From contig JAAUPE010000021.1 in assembly GCA_012034595.1 (NCBI GenBank), positions 1 through 62,994 of the forward strand: 62,994 bases of DNA, given 5' to 3'. Within the stretch, counting starts at the first letter, position 1. Every line of letters starts with the position of its first letter. The DNA is from Calothrix sp. CSU_2_0 (GTDB lineage Bacteria > Cyanobacteriota > Cyanobacteriia > Cyanobacteriales > Nostocaceae). The notes below the pieces were generated by a model that did not search any database, had not been told where the DNA came from, and saw nothing but the letters and a program-made list of their open reading frames with translations. Below, piece by piece: positions 36,386 to 45,424 of this stretch. The translations under genes were made by a program, and so were the position numbers.

Positions 36386-37099
36386 TCAAGTAGTCAGACT
36401 CCACAAATTTATACCACCCAATAAACCATTAAGATTAGAAACAATTTTTACATTAGCAGGTAATTCAATATTAATTAATTTTGCTTCTCCACCACCAATG
36501 TAGAGAAAATCATAATTAAATAAAGAATGTAGTGATAAAACAGCTTTCTCTAATCTTTGATTCCATTTCTGTTCGCCAATTTTTTCTAAAGTAAAACGTC
36601 CAAGTTGTTGTTCATAAGTTTCACCCTTGCGAAATCGATGATGTCCCATTTCTAAATTTGGTACTAATTTTCCATCCACAAATAAAGCCGAACCAAATCC
36701 TGTTCCCAAAGTAATTACTAACTCCACACCAATTCCTGCAATTGTTCCCAAACCCTGCATATCTGCATCATTAATTACACGCACAGGTTTTTGCAATTGT
36801 TGTAATAATTCCCTAGCTAAATCAAATCCAATCCAATCGGGATGTAGATTTACTGCGGTTTCTGTAACTCCATTTCGTACTACTCCAGGAAAACCAACCG
36901 AGACACGCTCAAATTCACCCGCACTCAATGCCAATTGCGCGATCGCATTCAAAATTGCTTCTGGTAACGGTGGTTGTGGTGTATCAACTCGCAACCTTTC
37001 GCTGAGGGGATTACCACTACTATCTAAAATCATTACTTTTACACCACTACCCCCAATATCAACCGATAAAGTACGGGTAGATGCATCTGCTTCAATCAT
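36386..37099 (-). CDS. ROK-family sugar kinase (polyphosphate-glucokinase-like)
   Basis: A 237-residue ASKHA kinase. The phosphate-1 motif is LSVDIGGSGVKVMILD, followed by VGFPGVV, NDADMQGLG (catalytic Asp) and VITLGTGFGSALFVDGKLVPNLEMGHH. The EMGHH block and overall size fit ppgK-like glucokinases. An upstream in-frame start at 37264 would add 55 Trp/Ile-rich residues encoded by an ACCACC/ATAATC-type repeat, so I place the start at 37099 (MIEADASTRT). The phosphate donor (ATP or polyphosphate) cannot be told from sequence. Confidence 0.85.
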   Translation of the reverse strand: MIEADASTRTLSVDIGGSGVKVMILDSSGNPLSERLRVDTPQPPLPEAILNAIAQLALSAGEFERVSVGFPGVVRNGVTETAVNLHPDWIGFDLARELLQQLQKPVRVINDADMQGLGTIAGIGVELVITLGTGFGSALFVDGKLVPNLEMGHHRFRKGETYEQQLGRFTLEKIGEQKWNQRLEKAVLSLHSLFNYDFLYIGGGEAKLINIELPANVKIVSNLNGLLGGINLWSLTT

Positions 37100-37452
37100 T
37101 TTTTCTGTACCCCTGAATTTTTTTTCTTGGATAATGAGCTTTGTTGTTAAATCTTGGGAAATTACTAAGGAACCTCGTATCAACCACCAAATAATAACTA
37201 TTATCCACAAACTCACAATCATCAACCACCATAGACTTACTATCGTCCACCAGCTATCTAACATGAGTCACCTACCTGTTATGGTGCGATACTTCTACTT
37301 TGCTCAACTCAGGTAAAATTCTCGTTAAGAATGAATTAGCATCTAGGTTAATTGGGTAATTGTTGAATGTAAATTATTTGTAGTATTCTTCCTTGTAACA
37401 AAAGCAAGCTACATCCCTAGTTCCCAAACACCAACCCATTGTCTAAGTATTT
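37100..37452. other. Intergenic region, 353 bp
   Basis: Divergent spacer between the ROK kinase and the creatininase-family gene. It contains imperfect CAACCACCA / AACTATTATCCAC repeats (37175-37260), which create a spurious Trp-rich extension of the kinase frame. I see nothing else. Confidence 0.5.
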
Positions 37453-38265
37453 ATGCATAACTTTATTCCCCCATCGCGTTTTTTTCCGTACCTGACATGG
37501 ACTGATATTGAAGCTATGCCAAATAAGGAAAATGTTGTAATTATTCAACCTGCTGGAGCTATTGAACAGCATGGTCCACATTTACCAATTATTGTAGACT
37601 CTGCAATTGGGATGGGTGTATTGGGGAAAGCCTTAGAAAAACTCGATTCTAGTGTTCCTGCTTATGCAATGCCATCACTATATTATGGTAAATCTAACGA
37701 ACACTGGCACTTCCCCGGAACTATTACTTTAAGTACAGAAACCCTTTCAGCCACCTTGACAGAAGTGGGTGAGAGTTTATACCGTGCTGGATTTAGAAAA
37801 TTAGTATTAATGAATTCCCACGGGGGGCAACCGCAGGTAATGCAGATGGTCGCACGGGATTTGCATATTAAGTATAGTGACTTTATGGTGTTTCCATTAT
37901 TTACATGGCGTGTGCCCCATATTACCAAAGAATTGTTAACACCGAAAGAAGCACAATTGGGAATGCACGCAGGAGATGCGGAAACTAGTATTATTTTGGC
38001 ACTTTTGCCAGACCAAGTAAAAATGGAACGTGCGATCGCAGAGTATCCACCAGAGCAACCGCAGGGTAGTTTACTAACTCCGGAGGGTAAATTACCATTT
38101 GCTTGGGCAACCAGGGATTTGAGCAAAAGTGGTGTAATTGGTGATGCAACGACAGCAACGAGGGAAAAGGGTTTACAGATTTTGGAATCGGTTTCTGATG
38201 GTTGGGTAATGGCAATTAAAGATATTTATGCTTTTCGTCAACCGCAACCGAGTACTGAATGTTAA
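37453..38265 (+). CDS. Creatininase family protein
   Basis: A 270-residue metal-dependent amidohydrolase. Metal-binding and active-site blocks are PAGAIEQHGPHLPIIVDSAIG (about 36-56), HWHFPGTITL, VLMNSHGGQPQVM (about 116) and GMHAGDAETS (about 174). In bacteria this family includes creatininase, mycofactocin and riboflavin-precursor hydrolases. The cyanobacterial substrate is unknown. Length is normal. The vWA genes follow 55 bp later on the same strand, but a functional link is not evident. Confidence 0.9.
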   Translation: MHNFIPPSRFFPYLTWTDIEAMPNKENVVIIQPAGAIEQHGPHLPIIVDSAIGMGVLGKALEKLDSSVPAYAMPSLYYGKSNEHWHFPGTITLSTETLSATLTEVGESLYRAGFRKLVLMNSHGGQPQVMQMVARDLHIKYSDFMVFPLFTWRVPHITKELLTPKEAQLGMHAGDAETSIILALLPDQVKMERAIAEYPPEQPQGSLLTPEGKLPFAWATRDLSKSGVIGDATTATREKGLQILESVSDGWVMAIKDIYAFRQPQPSTEC

Positions 38266-38320
38266 CTACTGATACAAAGGTTAGACTAGTACGGCAAGGT
38301 GACTATCTTTATAGGAAAAC

Positions 38321-38935
38321 ATGACAGATATGACAAGCGATCGCGATTACACTCTAATTATCGATAAAAGTGGCAGTATGTCCACACCAGACCAAGCTGG
38401 TGGTAGAAGTCGTTGGGAAATAGCGCAGGAATCGACGCTGGCATTGGCAAGAAAGTGCGAACAATTCGACCCTGATGGGATTACGGTTTATCTATTTTCT
38501 GGCAAACACAAGCGTTATGATGATGTCACATCTGCAAAGGTCGCGCAAATTTTTATGGAAAATGACCCAGCAGGTACTACCAACTTAGCAGGGGTTTTGT
38601 TACATGCGATCGAAAATTATTTCCAGCGTAAAGCTGCTGGGAAAAGTAAACCTAATGGTGAAACTATTTTAGTTGTAACTGATGGTGAACCTGATGATAG
38701 AAAGGCTGTATTTGAAGTTATCATCAATGCAACTCGTCAAATGGAGCGCGATGAGGAGTTAGCAATTTCTCTAATTCAAGTTGGTTCGGATGCACAAGCA
38801 AGCAAGTTTCTTAAAGCTTTGGATGACCAATTAACAGGTGTTGGAGCAAAGTTTGATATTTGCGACACTGTTACACTTGATGATATGGAAGATATGACTC
38901 TTGTGGAGATATTAATGAATGCAATCAACGATTAG
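38321..38935 (+). CDS. vWA domain protein, copy 1
   Basis: A 204-residue protein consisting almost only of a von Willebrand factor A domain. The MIDAS is complete: DKSGSMSTPD (DxSxS, about residue 13), the Thr in NDPAGTTNLAGVL and the Asp in VVTDGEPDDRKAV. No signal peptide or membrane segment, so it is cytosolic. It is closely similar to the next gene, from which a low-complexity TTAGGAGTTAG spacer separates it: a recent tandem duplication. The partner it binds is unknown. Confidence 0.9.
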   Translation: MTDMTSDRDYTLIIDKSGSMSTPDQAGGRSRWEIAQESTLALARKCEQFDPDGITVYLFSGKHKRYDDVTSAKVAQIFMENDPAGTTNLAGVLLHAIENYFQRKAAGKSKPNGETILVVTDGEPDDRKAVFEVIINATRQMERDEELAISLIQVGSDAQASKFLKALDDQLTGVGAKFDICDTVTLDDMEDMTLVEILMNAIND

Positions 38936-38939
38936 GTTG

Positions 38940-38993
38940 GTTGTTAGGAGTTAGAAGTTAGGAGTTTTGAGTTAGGAGTTAGGAGTTTTGAGT
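38940..38993. repeat. TTAGGAGTTAG / GAGTTTTGAG low-complexity repeat
   Basis: Short direct repeats of TTAGGAGTTAG and GTTTTGAG in the 202-bp spacer between the two vWA genes. The family recurs at 48822-48896 (opposite orientation) and 57655-57837. Confidence 0.7.
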
Positions 38994-39137
38994 TAATAAT
39001 ATCTGTGTTGTCGTGTGTGATTTGTGATTTGTAATTTTCTTTTCCTAATAACTAATGAAGAATAGCCCTGAAAAAATAATCTCTCACTAATAAATCACCA
39101 ATAAATCACCAATAATTTTGAAAAGGAGAAACTACAA

Positions 39138-39743
39138 ATGTTAGAAAATCGCGATTACACTTTAATTATTGATAAAAGCGGTAGCATGGCAACCCCCGAC
39201 CAAAAAGGTGGTAAAAATCGTTGGTATGCTGCACAAGAATCAACGTTTGCATTAGCAAGTAAATGCGAACAATTTGATTCGGATGGAATTACTGTATATC
39301 TTTTTTCCGGTAAATTTAAGCGTTACGATAATGTGACTTCCAGTAAAGTATCGCAAATTTTTATGGAAAATGACCCTTCCGGAACTACAGATTTAGCTGC
39401 TGTATTAAAAAATGCTACAGATAGTTATTTTGACCGTAAAAAAGCAGGAGAAACAAAGCCCAATGGTGAGACAATTTTAGTAGTAACTGATGGTGAACCA
39501 GACGATCGCAAAGCTGTAATGCGGGTAATTATTGAAGCTTCCCGTAAAATGGAACGGGATGAAGAGTTAGCAATTTCATTTATTCAGGTTGGTACAGATG
39601 CTCAAGCTACACGTTTTTTAAAGGTATTGGATGATGAGTTACAAAGTGCTGGTGCAAAATTTGATATTTGTGACACAATTACAATGGATGATATGGAAGA
39701 CATGAGTTTATCGGAAATTCTTCTGAATGCAATTACTGATTAG
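39138..39743 (+). CDS. vWA domain protein, copy 2
   Basis: A 201-residue paralogue of the preceding protein with the same complete MIDAS (DKSGSMATPD, SGTTDLAAVL, TDGEPDDRK) and conserved ends (KFDICDTITMDDMEDMSLSEIL). A good Shine-Dalgarno (AAGGAGAAAC) precedes the ATG. Differences lie mainly in surface positions, as expected after duplication. A hairpin follows the stop. Confidence 0.9.
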   Translation: MLENRDYTLIIDKSGSMATPDQKGGKNRWYAAQESTFALASKCEQFDSDGITVYLFSGKFKRYDNVTSSKVSQIFMENDPSGTTDLAAVLKNATDSYFDRKKAGETKPNGETILVVTDGEPDDRKAVMRVIIEASRKMERDEELAISFIQVGTDAQATRFLKVLDDELQSAGAKFDICDTITMDDMEDMSLSEILLNAITD

Positions 39744-39756
39744 TTCAGAAATGTAA

Positions 39757-39805
39757 AGATGCGATATATAGATTTAGGAGTTCAGAGACACAATATATCG
39801 CATCT
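39757..39805. terminator. Hairpin after the second vWA gene
   Basis: AGATGCGATATAT (39757-39769) pairs perfectly with ATATATCGCATCT (39793-39805). It lies 14 bp past the stop and is a likely transcript end. Confidence 0.6.
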
Positions 39806-39884
39806 TCAGAACTATTTACTAATTACTTTTTCAGATTTGACAATTTTTATACCAATTCAAATAATGATTGCAACACATCCAACG

Positions 39885-39913
39885 GTAGAGACGTAGCAGT
39901 GCTACGTCTCTAC
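39885..39913. repeat. GTAGAGACG-family palindrome
   Basis: GTAGAGACGTAGCA and TGCTACGTCTCTAC form a perfect 14-bp stem with one unpaired base. Same family as 8379-8409 and 51757-51781. Confidence 0.7.
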
Positions 39914-40005
39914 AAATATCTATCTGTCGCGTTGTTTTTTCAAATTTGTATTATTTAAAATTTCTCAATTAATTATCAACTTATAATAATTAACGGTTAA
40001 CTAAA

Positions 40006-40434
40006 ATGGACGAAATTGATAAATTACTCAAAGATTTAAAACAAGAGTATACCGAAAATAAGCCGCAAAAACCGCAACCAAATTCACCTTCTATAAAACC
40101 AAGTAGCTTTAGTTCTCCTAGTTCTTCTAGTTCTTCAAAATCTACTAAATCATCTTCCGCAATTGATAAACTACTAGATGATGTAAAATCAGATTTTCAG
40201 CAGAAGGATTTAGCTGAAGAATTACAACGAAAAGAAGAAATAGAATTAGAAAAAAAACATCAAGAAGAAATTAGATTAAAGCAACAAGAGAATTTAAGAA
40301 AACAAGCTAAAATCTGGTTAGAAAAGTTAGAACCATTATCTCAAGAAGGACTTTGGTTTGAAAAATTCGCAGAAGGATATCCATCAAGCTTAGAAGCTGC
40401 GATCGATTATTTACAAGGTTTAGAAACTGAGTAA
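40006..40434 (+). CDS. Slr1339-family (salt-stress-associated) protein
   Basis: A 142-residue protein that starts DEIDKLLKDLKQEY and repeats a similar helix later (AIDKLLDDVKSDF, about 51). A Ser/Pro/Lys-rich linker (about 20-50) joins them, and the C-terminus is a charged coiled-coil-like helix (about 63-105) followed by LSQEGLWFEKFAEGYPSSLEAAIDYL. I recognise this as the cyanobacterial Slr1339 salt-stress family; the molecular role is unknown. Same strand as the vWA pair, but separated by 262 bp with two hairpins. Confidence 0.65.
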   Translation: MDEIDKLLKDLKQEYTENKPQKPQPNSPSIKPSSFSSPSSSSSSKSTKSSSAIDKLLDDVKSDFQQKDLAEELQRKEEIELEKKHQEEIRLKQQENLRKQAKIWLEKLEPLSQEGLWFEKFAEGYPSSLEAAIDYLQGLETE

Positions 40435-40478
40435 AATTTATAGTATTTCCGATTTAAAAAACAGGGGTATGAATCTTC

Positions 40479-40844
40479 CTAGTTTGAGTTATTCTGAACC
40501 GCCAATTTTGACACTTGGATACTTGAATATTTTACTCCCCATTCATGCATCGCATAAAGTAGTGGTTTCAGGGTTTCTCCCAACGGTGTGAGCGAATATT
40601 CTACCTTGGGGGGGATTTGCGGGTAAACTTCACGATGAATAATCCCATCTTCTTCTAATTCTCGAAGTTGCTGAGTTAACATCTTTTGAGTAATACCTGA
40701 TAATGACCGTTGTAATTCTCCAAAACGCTTAATATCCGTCATCAATTCCCGAATTATTAAAACTTTCCATCGTCCTCCAATTACTTTTAAGGTTGATTCA
40801 ACTTCGCATGTCAGTTTATCATGCTGTTCTGCGTTAGTTTGCAT
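40479..40844 (-). CDS. HxlR-family winged-helix transcriptional regulator
   Basis: A 121-residue HTH protein. After CEVESTLKVIGGRWKVLIIREL the recognition region reads RFGELQRSLSGITQKMLTQQLRELEEDGIIHREVYPQIPPKVEYSLTPLG, which is canonical HxlR/MarR-like. A single Cys near residue 13 is where several HxlR proteins sense electrophiles. The target is unknown, with no divergent enzyme gene next to it. A MITE-like element lies just upstream. Confidence 0.92.
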   Translation of the reverse strand: MQTNAEQHDKLTCEVESTLKVIGGRWKVLIIRELMTDIKRFGELQRSLSGITQKMLTQQLRELEEDGIIHREVYPQIPPKVEYSLTPLGETLKPLLYAMHEWGVKYSSIQVSKLAVQNNSN

Positions 40845-40880
40845 AGTATTTTTGGATTAATACTTATTTCTATTAGAGAA

Positions 40881-41089
40881 CTCCACAGAATGATTGATCC
40901 AAAAGCTGTCATTGCGTACTCCGAAGCGGAGAAGCAAGCTACGCTCTTAGCGTGCGCGATAGCGCTTACGAAACGGAGTGTAGCGAAGCAATCCCAAGAT
41001 TTTGCGATTGCTTCATTTCGCTACCCTTCGGGAACGCGAAGCGCGAACGCTCCATTCGCAATGACAATTGGGCATTTCTTTTTGTGGAG
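40881..41089. mobile_element. MITE-like element with GTCATTGCG module
   Basis: Inverted ends CTCCACA (40881-40887) and TGTGGAG (41083-41089) enclose a GTCATTGCG...CGCAATGAC block rich in nested palindromes. It is a longer relative of 21371-21475. No coding capacity; it lies upstream of the HxlR gene. Confidence 0.65.
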
Positions 41090-41174
41090 GTCTCTTAAAG
41101 TGTACATGCGATCGCACTGTTCTAAATATATATAGTCACCACCGCACATACAGCAGAAATCAGAATACTAATAG

Positions 41175-43439
41175 TTATGGTGTCAGTGTTGGGATTGGTG
41201 TGGGTATTGATGTAACTGTTGGTGTTGGAATTGGTGTGGGTATTGATGTAACTGTTGGTGTTGGAATTGGTGTGGGTGTTGATGTAACTGTTGGTGTTAG
41301 GATTGGTGTGGGTGTTGATGTAACTGTTGGTGTTGGGATTGGTGTGGGTGTTGATGTCGGAGAGGAGAGAGTTGTAACTGAAAGCTCGATCGCATATTCT
41401 AAGTTGCTAGAACCAGAGGAAGTGACAACAAATTCGTAATATCCGCTTTCGGGTAATGTTACTGAAAGGTTACGTTGGGTAGAATTTTGTAAATACTGTT
41501 TACTACCACTGGGTGAATATACGGAAAGCAAAACTTTAGAACTAGCATCTAGCTGACATTCCATTTTTTGTCCTTTCTGCAAGGATGCGATAAATACTTT
41601 ACCATCACCAGGTTTGAGAATACCTCTAGCACTACCAGTGGTTGCACCATTCCCAAAGCTAATTCTTTCAGTTGCCCTACCCGATACGATCGCATCAACT
41701 TTATCGCTAGCGTATGCTTGCCAAACCTGCCGAATCGGTTGGTTAATAAATTCTTGCTTATCTTTGCGATCGCGCTGTTCGGGAAATAATCTCAAGAAGG
41801 CAGCATCGCTCAAGTCGTAAAGCGCTCGACTACCAACGCGAACCTCATTTATTTGCTCTTTCCATCTGTTTACGTCGGATGGGGTATATTTTCCTAGTTT
41901 TTTTCTGGCTTTGGAACTCAAAGGAGCCAATTTTTCTAATAAGTCGGCAGCTGTTTCATCCCATATAGCCCGTAATTTGTCATCACTGGCATCATTAGTT
42001 AAAGTACGTCCTTTCTGACTGGGGTTATTGTCCCAAAATATCTGGTTGACTAGGTTGAGATAGAAGTTAAAGTCAATTTCTAATTCTTGACGACGATTTT
42101 TGAGTTTTTGTTTGCGATCGCGTTCTTCAGGTGAATAACTTGCGAGAGGATCGGTTGGTTGATTGGTTCCTGGAGATGGACTTGCTGTAATTTCGGGATT
42201 CCCGTTGTCTGATGGGTTAAGTAAGCTATTTGCACCCCAAACACCAATACCGACTGCACATGACGCACTCACGAGTGCGATCGCAATCTTTCCTGGTGTC
42301 CACCAGGGAGCAGTGGGAGTAGGGATGGAGTTGGGAATATTCTGAGGTTTCTGTACGGGATTGGAGGGAGTCGGAGGGAAAACAGGGGATACAGCAACTG
42401 TTGCTGAGGTTGGTTGTTCTTGTGTTACTTGGGTGGGAGGATATACGGTTGGTGGGAAATTTGGGGGAATGTTGAGTGCTTGTAAGACTTGGTTTGCGGT
42501 TTGATAGCGATCGCTCGGCAAAGGTGCAAGCATTTTATCAAGTATTTGTCCGAAACCTGGACTTAGGTTAATTTCCCGTCGCCATTGCCAAGTTAGGGTA
42601 TAGGTATCAATTAATTCTTGGGGTTGTTTGCCTGTAAGTAATACTAATAATGTAGCCGCTAAAGCGTATAAGTCACTGTGGGGTTCGACGATACCTGTTT
42701 GCATCTGTTCGGGTGGAGCATAGCCAATTTTACCCAGTAATGTTGCAGGTGATGATGGTGTTCCTAAACCTGGTTCGTAGTATTGGGAAGCGACAGCAGC
42801 GACAACTTGTTTGACTCCACCAAAGTCAATTAAAATTGGTAATGCTGTCTCTGTTGGGGCTTGGGGGTTGCGTAAGATCAGGTTATCGGGGGAGATATCG
42901 CGGTGAATTACACCCATTGAGTGGATGTAATCTAAAACTGGAAGGATTTGCTGTAATAATTGCTTGACTTCAGCTTCGCTAAAGCGCATCCTTTTTTGTA
43001 AAGCTGTATCGAGCAGGGAGCGGTAGTTTTCTCCAGCGACATAATCTTGGACAATAAATAAATATTCTTTGTCTCCTAATTTGCTGCGGAAAAATTCGCG
43101 AAAGCGGGGAATTTGGGGATGTTGGAGTTTGTAGAGAACTGTTGCTTCCCGTTGAAATAATTCCTCGGCTTTTTGGAGTACATAAGCTGTTTGAACTTGG
43201 GGTGCAAATTCTTTAATGACGCAAAGTTCACGAAAACGGTTACTATCTTCTGCGAGATAGGTTTTGCCAAATCCACCTTGTCCCAACTGACGGATAATTA
43301 AATAGCGATCGCCTAAAGCAATTCCAGGTTGAATTCCTTGATTTATACTAACTTGGTTTTTTTCGGATTCTATTTTTTCCCCACAATGAAGGCAAAACTT
43401 GCTCCCTGTTGGGTTTTCATGTCCTTTGGAACAATACAT
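41175..43439 (-). CDS. Membrane Ser/Thr protein kinase with PPC domain and Thr/Pro stalk
   Basis: A 754-residue protein. The N-terminal zinc ribbon is MYCSKGHENPTGSKFCLHCG. The kinase domain (about 45-315) has GQGGFGKTYLAED, VIKEFAPQ, VIHRDISPDNLIL, DFGGVKQ and GYAPPEQ. A Pro-rich linker and one membrane helix (about 388-408) follow, then an outside part. That part holds an unnamed ~150-residue domain shared with the next kinase, a PPC-type beta domain (about 605-690: GDGKVFIASLQKGQKMECQL) and a C-terminal TPTPIPTPTVTS repeat. Serine is present instead of the usual Lys in the catalytic loop (HRDISPDN), as in many cyanobacterial kinases. The ligand is unknown. Confidence 0.9.
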   Translation of the reverse strand: MYCSKGHENPTGSKFCLHCGEKIESEKNQVSINQGIQPGIALGDRYLIIRQLGQGGFGKTYLAEDSNRFRELCVIKEFAPQVQTAYVLQKAEELFQREATVLYKLQHPQIPRFREFFRSKLGDKEYLFIVQDYVAGENYRSLLDTALQKRMRFSEAEVKQLLQQILPVLDYIHSMGVIHRDISPDNLILRNPQAPTETALPILIDFGGVKQVVAAVASQYYEPGLGTPSSPATLLGKIGYAPPEQMQTGIVEPHSDLYALAATLLVLLTGKQPQELIDTYTLTWQWRREINLSPGFGQILDKMLAPLPSDRYQTANQVLQALNIPPNFPPTVYPPTQVTQEQPTSATVAVSPVFPPTPSNPVQKPQNIPNSIPTPTAPWWTPGKIAIALVSASCAVGIGVWGANSLLNPSDNGNPEITASPSPGTNQPTDPLASYSPEERDRKQKLKNRRQELEIDFNFYLNLVNQIFWDNNPSQKGRTLTNDASDDKLRAIWDETAADLLEKLAPLSSKARKKLGKYTPSDVNRWKEQINEVRVGSRALYDLSDAAFLRLFPEQRDRKDKQEFINQPIRQVWQAYASDKVDAIVSGRATERISFGNGATTGSARGILKPGDGKVFIASLQKGQKMECQLDASSKVLLSVYSPSGSKQYLQNSTQRNLSVTLPESGYYEFVVTSSGSSNLEYAIELSVTTLSSPTSTPTPIPTPTVTSTPTPILTPTVTSTPTPIPTPTVTSIPTPIPTPTVTSIPTPIPTLTP
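41181..41365. repeat. 36-bp coding tandem repeat in the kinase gene
   Basis: About five copies of a 36-bp unit encoding the 12-residue motif TPTPIPTPTVTS at the kinase C-terminus. Units differ by few bases, so copy number is probably variable between strains. Confidence 0.85.
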
Positions 43440-43582
43440 ATAAATATTTGAGTTAATAATTTAGTTGTTAATAGTTATATAGTTTAGTTGTTAATGGTTC
43501 AGGCAAATTAAACATACAATATGGTGGCATAGAGAATCATAATTCACAATGCCCATTGCTTAATGTGCTAATTCCCAATGTG

Positions 43583-45364
43583 CTAATTCCCAGATTCTAG
43601 TTTATCTACCTGTGAATCTGCGATCGCATACCAAATTTGACCGTAGGTTTGTTGATTCAGTTTCCCACGTCGAACTCCTGGGAACAAGCTGTCAAATTTA
43701 CGATTTGTGTCAGTGTTTAGCTGTTGGATTGTATATTTACCAAAATCACCGTTTGCGGCTTTTTTCTGCCAAGTCTCGTAATCATTACCACCGTAACTTC
43801 CCAGTTTTTGACGAACTTCCTGACTGAATTTTTCTTGTTCCAATTTATTCAATAAATCTTGTCCAATACTTGCCCATTCTTTCCGTAATGGTTCATCTTC
43901 CGAGCTACCAGTCAAACTACGTCCTTGCAATTCTGGCTTTTTAGTGTAAAAAATATCGTTAACCGTGCGATTAAAAAAGCCTTCGGATACTTCTAACTCT
44001 TGACGACGCACCACAACATTTTTGCTGCGGTTGGAATTTTGATTATTATCCCCAGTTGTTGTCGGTTCAGAATTAGTACCGGGAATGCTGGGTAAGGAAA
44101 TACTGGGAAGTTGAATCGAAGAAACACCTTGGACAACAGCATTAAATAAACCCCAAGTGCCAGCACAAACCAAAACCACAACCGTTGTTCCCACAAAAGT
44201 CACTGCAAATGGACGCATCCACATTGGTAAAGGTAACGCTTGGATTGCCATTTGTGTTTTCTGGTGAAACTTGCTCGCACCAAACCTGGCAGCAGGAGCA
44301 GCAATCATCGTCTTCATCTTGGTAATTAGAGGATTAGCTGCATTAGCGTTCGCTGTTCCTGTACTTGCAGAAACCAATCCTTGTTTACCCTGATGGGAAC
44401 TTGCCTTAGCTATACCAATAGTGGGAATAGAATTATTTTGATTGGCAAATTTTCGTAATTCCTTAATGGCACTTTCAGCATTTTGATAGCGATCGCTAGG
44501 TTTATATGCGACCATCTTCTTGAGAATCGCTTCAAAATTCCGACTAACCTTAATTTCCGTTCCCCATCTCCAATTTCCTTGATAGCTGTCGTAAAGTTCC
44601 TGCGGTTCCTTCCCCGTCAACAACACCAAACCTGTTACCCCCAAAGAATGCAAATCACTGCAAGGAAAAGCTTTACCCTGACGCAACTGTTCTTCAGGAG
44701 CATAACCCTTCTTCCCCAACAAAGTCACATTTCCACCTAGTTGCGTCATCCAAAAACCCTGGGAACCTGGTATCTGTTTCACACCACCAAAATCAATCAA
44801 CACAGGCAAATTATCAGAACTTCGCAAAATCAAATTATCTGGCGAAATATCACGGTGAATTGCCCCCTTACTATGGATATAATCCAACACAGGCAGCATT
44901 TTTTCAAACAGCGAAATCACCTCTTCCTCGCTAAATTTTCCACCTTGGTTGAGACGTTTATCCCACAAATCCCAATAAGTATCACCTTCGACATAATCCT
45001 GCACCAAAAAGAAAAAATCCTTCTTCCCAAAGCGAGTTTGAAAAAATTCATGAAACTTAGGAATTTGCGGATGCTGCAACTCCTTCAAAACATTCGCTTC
45101 CCGTTCAAACAACTCTTTCGCTTTCTGAACATCCTGTAAACTCTCAACTTGCGGTGCAAATTCCTTCAACACGCACTTTTCATTCGACTGCTGGGAATCC
45201 TCAGCTAAATAGGTACGTCCAAAACCACCTTGTCCCAGCTGACGGATAATTTGATAACGACTAGCAATCAATTTCCCCTGCTGTAATGGTAGAGACTCAC
45301 CACATTGGGTACAAAAGCGATCGCTATCTGTATTTGCGTGTTGTTTACTGCAATAAACCTGCAT
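43583..45364 (-). CDS. Membrane Ser/Thr protein kinase, paralogue of the neighbouring gene
   Basis: A 593-residue protein with a zinc ribbon (MQVYCSKQH, CTQCGE), a kinase domain (GQGGFGRTYLAED, VLKEFAPQV, AIHRDISPDNLIL, DFGGVKQ, GYAPEEQ) and one membrane helix near residue 405-425. The outside region carries the domain shared with the 41175 gene (RRQELEVSEGFFNRTVNDIF, GRSLTGSSEDEPLRKEW, LGSYGGNDYETWQ). It lacks the PPC domain and Thr/Pro stalk. An in-frame ATG at 45400 adds 12 residues, but MQVYCSK matches the paralogue's start. About 140 bp separates the two genes. Confidence 0.9.
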   Translation of the reverse strand: MQVYCSKQHANTDSDRFCTQCGESLPLQQGKLIASRYQIIRQLGQGGFGRTYLAEDSQQSNEKCVLKEFAPQVESLQDVQKAKELFEREANVLKELQHPQIPKFHEFFQTRFGKKDFFFLVQDYVEGDTYWDLWDKRLNQGGKFSEEEVISLFEKMLPVLDYIHSKGAIHRDISPDNLILRSSDNLPVLIDFGGVKQIPGSQGFWMTQLGGNVTLLGKKGYAPEEQLRQGKAFPCSDLHSLGVTGLVLLTGKEPQELYDSYQGNWRWGTEIKVSRNFEAILKKMVAYKPSDRYQNAESAIKELRKFANQNNSIPTIGIAKASSHQGKQGLVSASTGTANANAANPLITKMKTMIAAPAARFGASKFHQKTQMAIQALPLPMWMRPFAVTFVGTTVVVLVCAGTWGLFNAVVQGVSSIQLPSISLPSIPGTNSEPTTTGDNNQNSNRSKNVVVRRQELEVSEGFFNRTVNDIFYTKKPELQGRSLTGSSEDEPLRKEWASIGQDLLNKLEQEKFSQEVRQKLGSYGGNDYETWQKKAANGDFGKYTIQQLNTDTNRKFDSLFPGVRRGKLNQQTYGQIWYAIADSQVDKLESGN

Positions 45365-45424
45365 GGCATTTAAAGGACGAATTAAAGGATTTTTACTCAA
45401 TTGCTACAAGATGAAATCTAACTA

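Noticed and set aside
37100-37264. N-terminal Trp-rich membrane segment on the ROK kinase
   Set aside because: Encoded by a short intergenic repeat and absent from the family; the kinase fold starts cleanly at 37099.
38321-39743. TerY-type stress triad (vWA, kinase, PP2C)
   Set aside because: The vWA proteins do not match TerY's start, no PP2C is present, and the kinases lie on the other strand beyond an HxlR gene.
41068-41439. Plus-strand frame with GVGIGVGVDVTVGVG repeats
   Set aside because: Antisense translation of the Thr/Pro coding repeat of the kinase gene.
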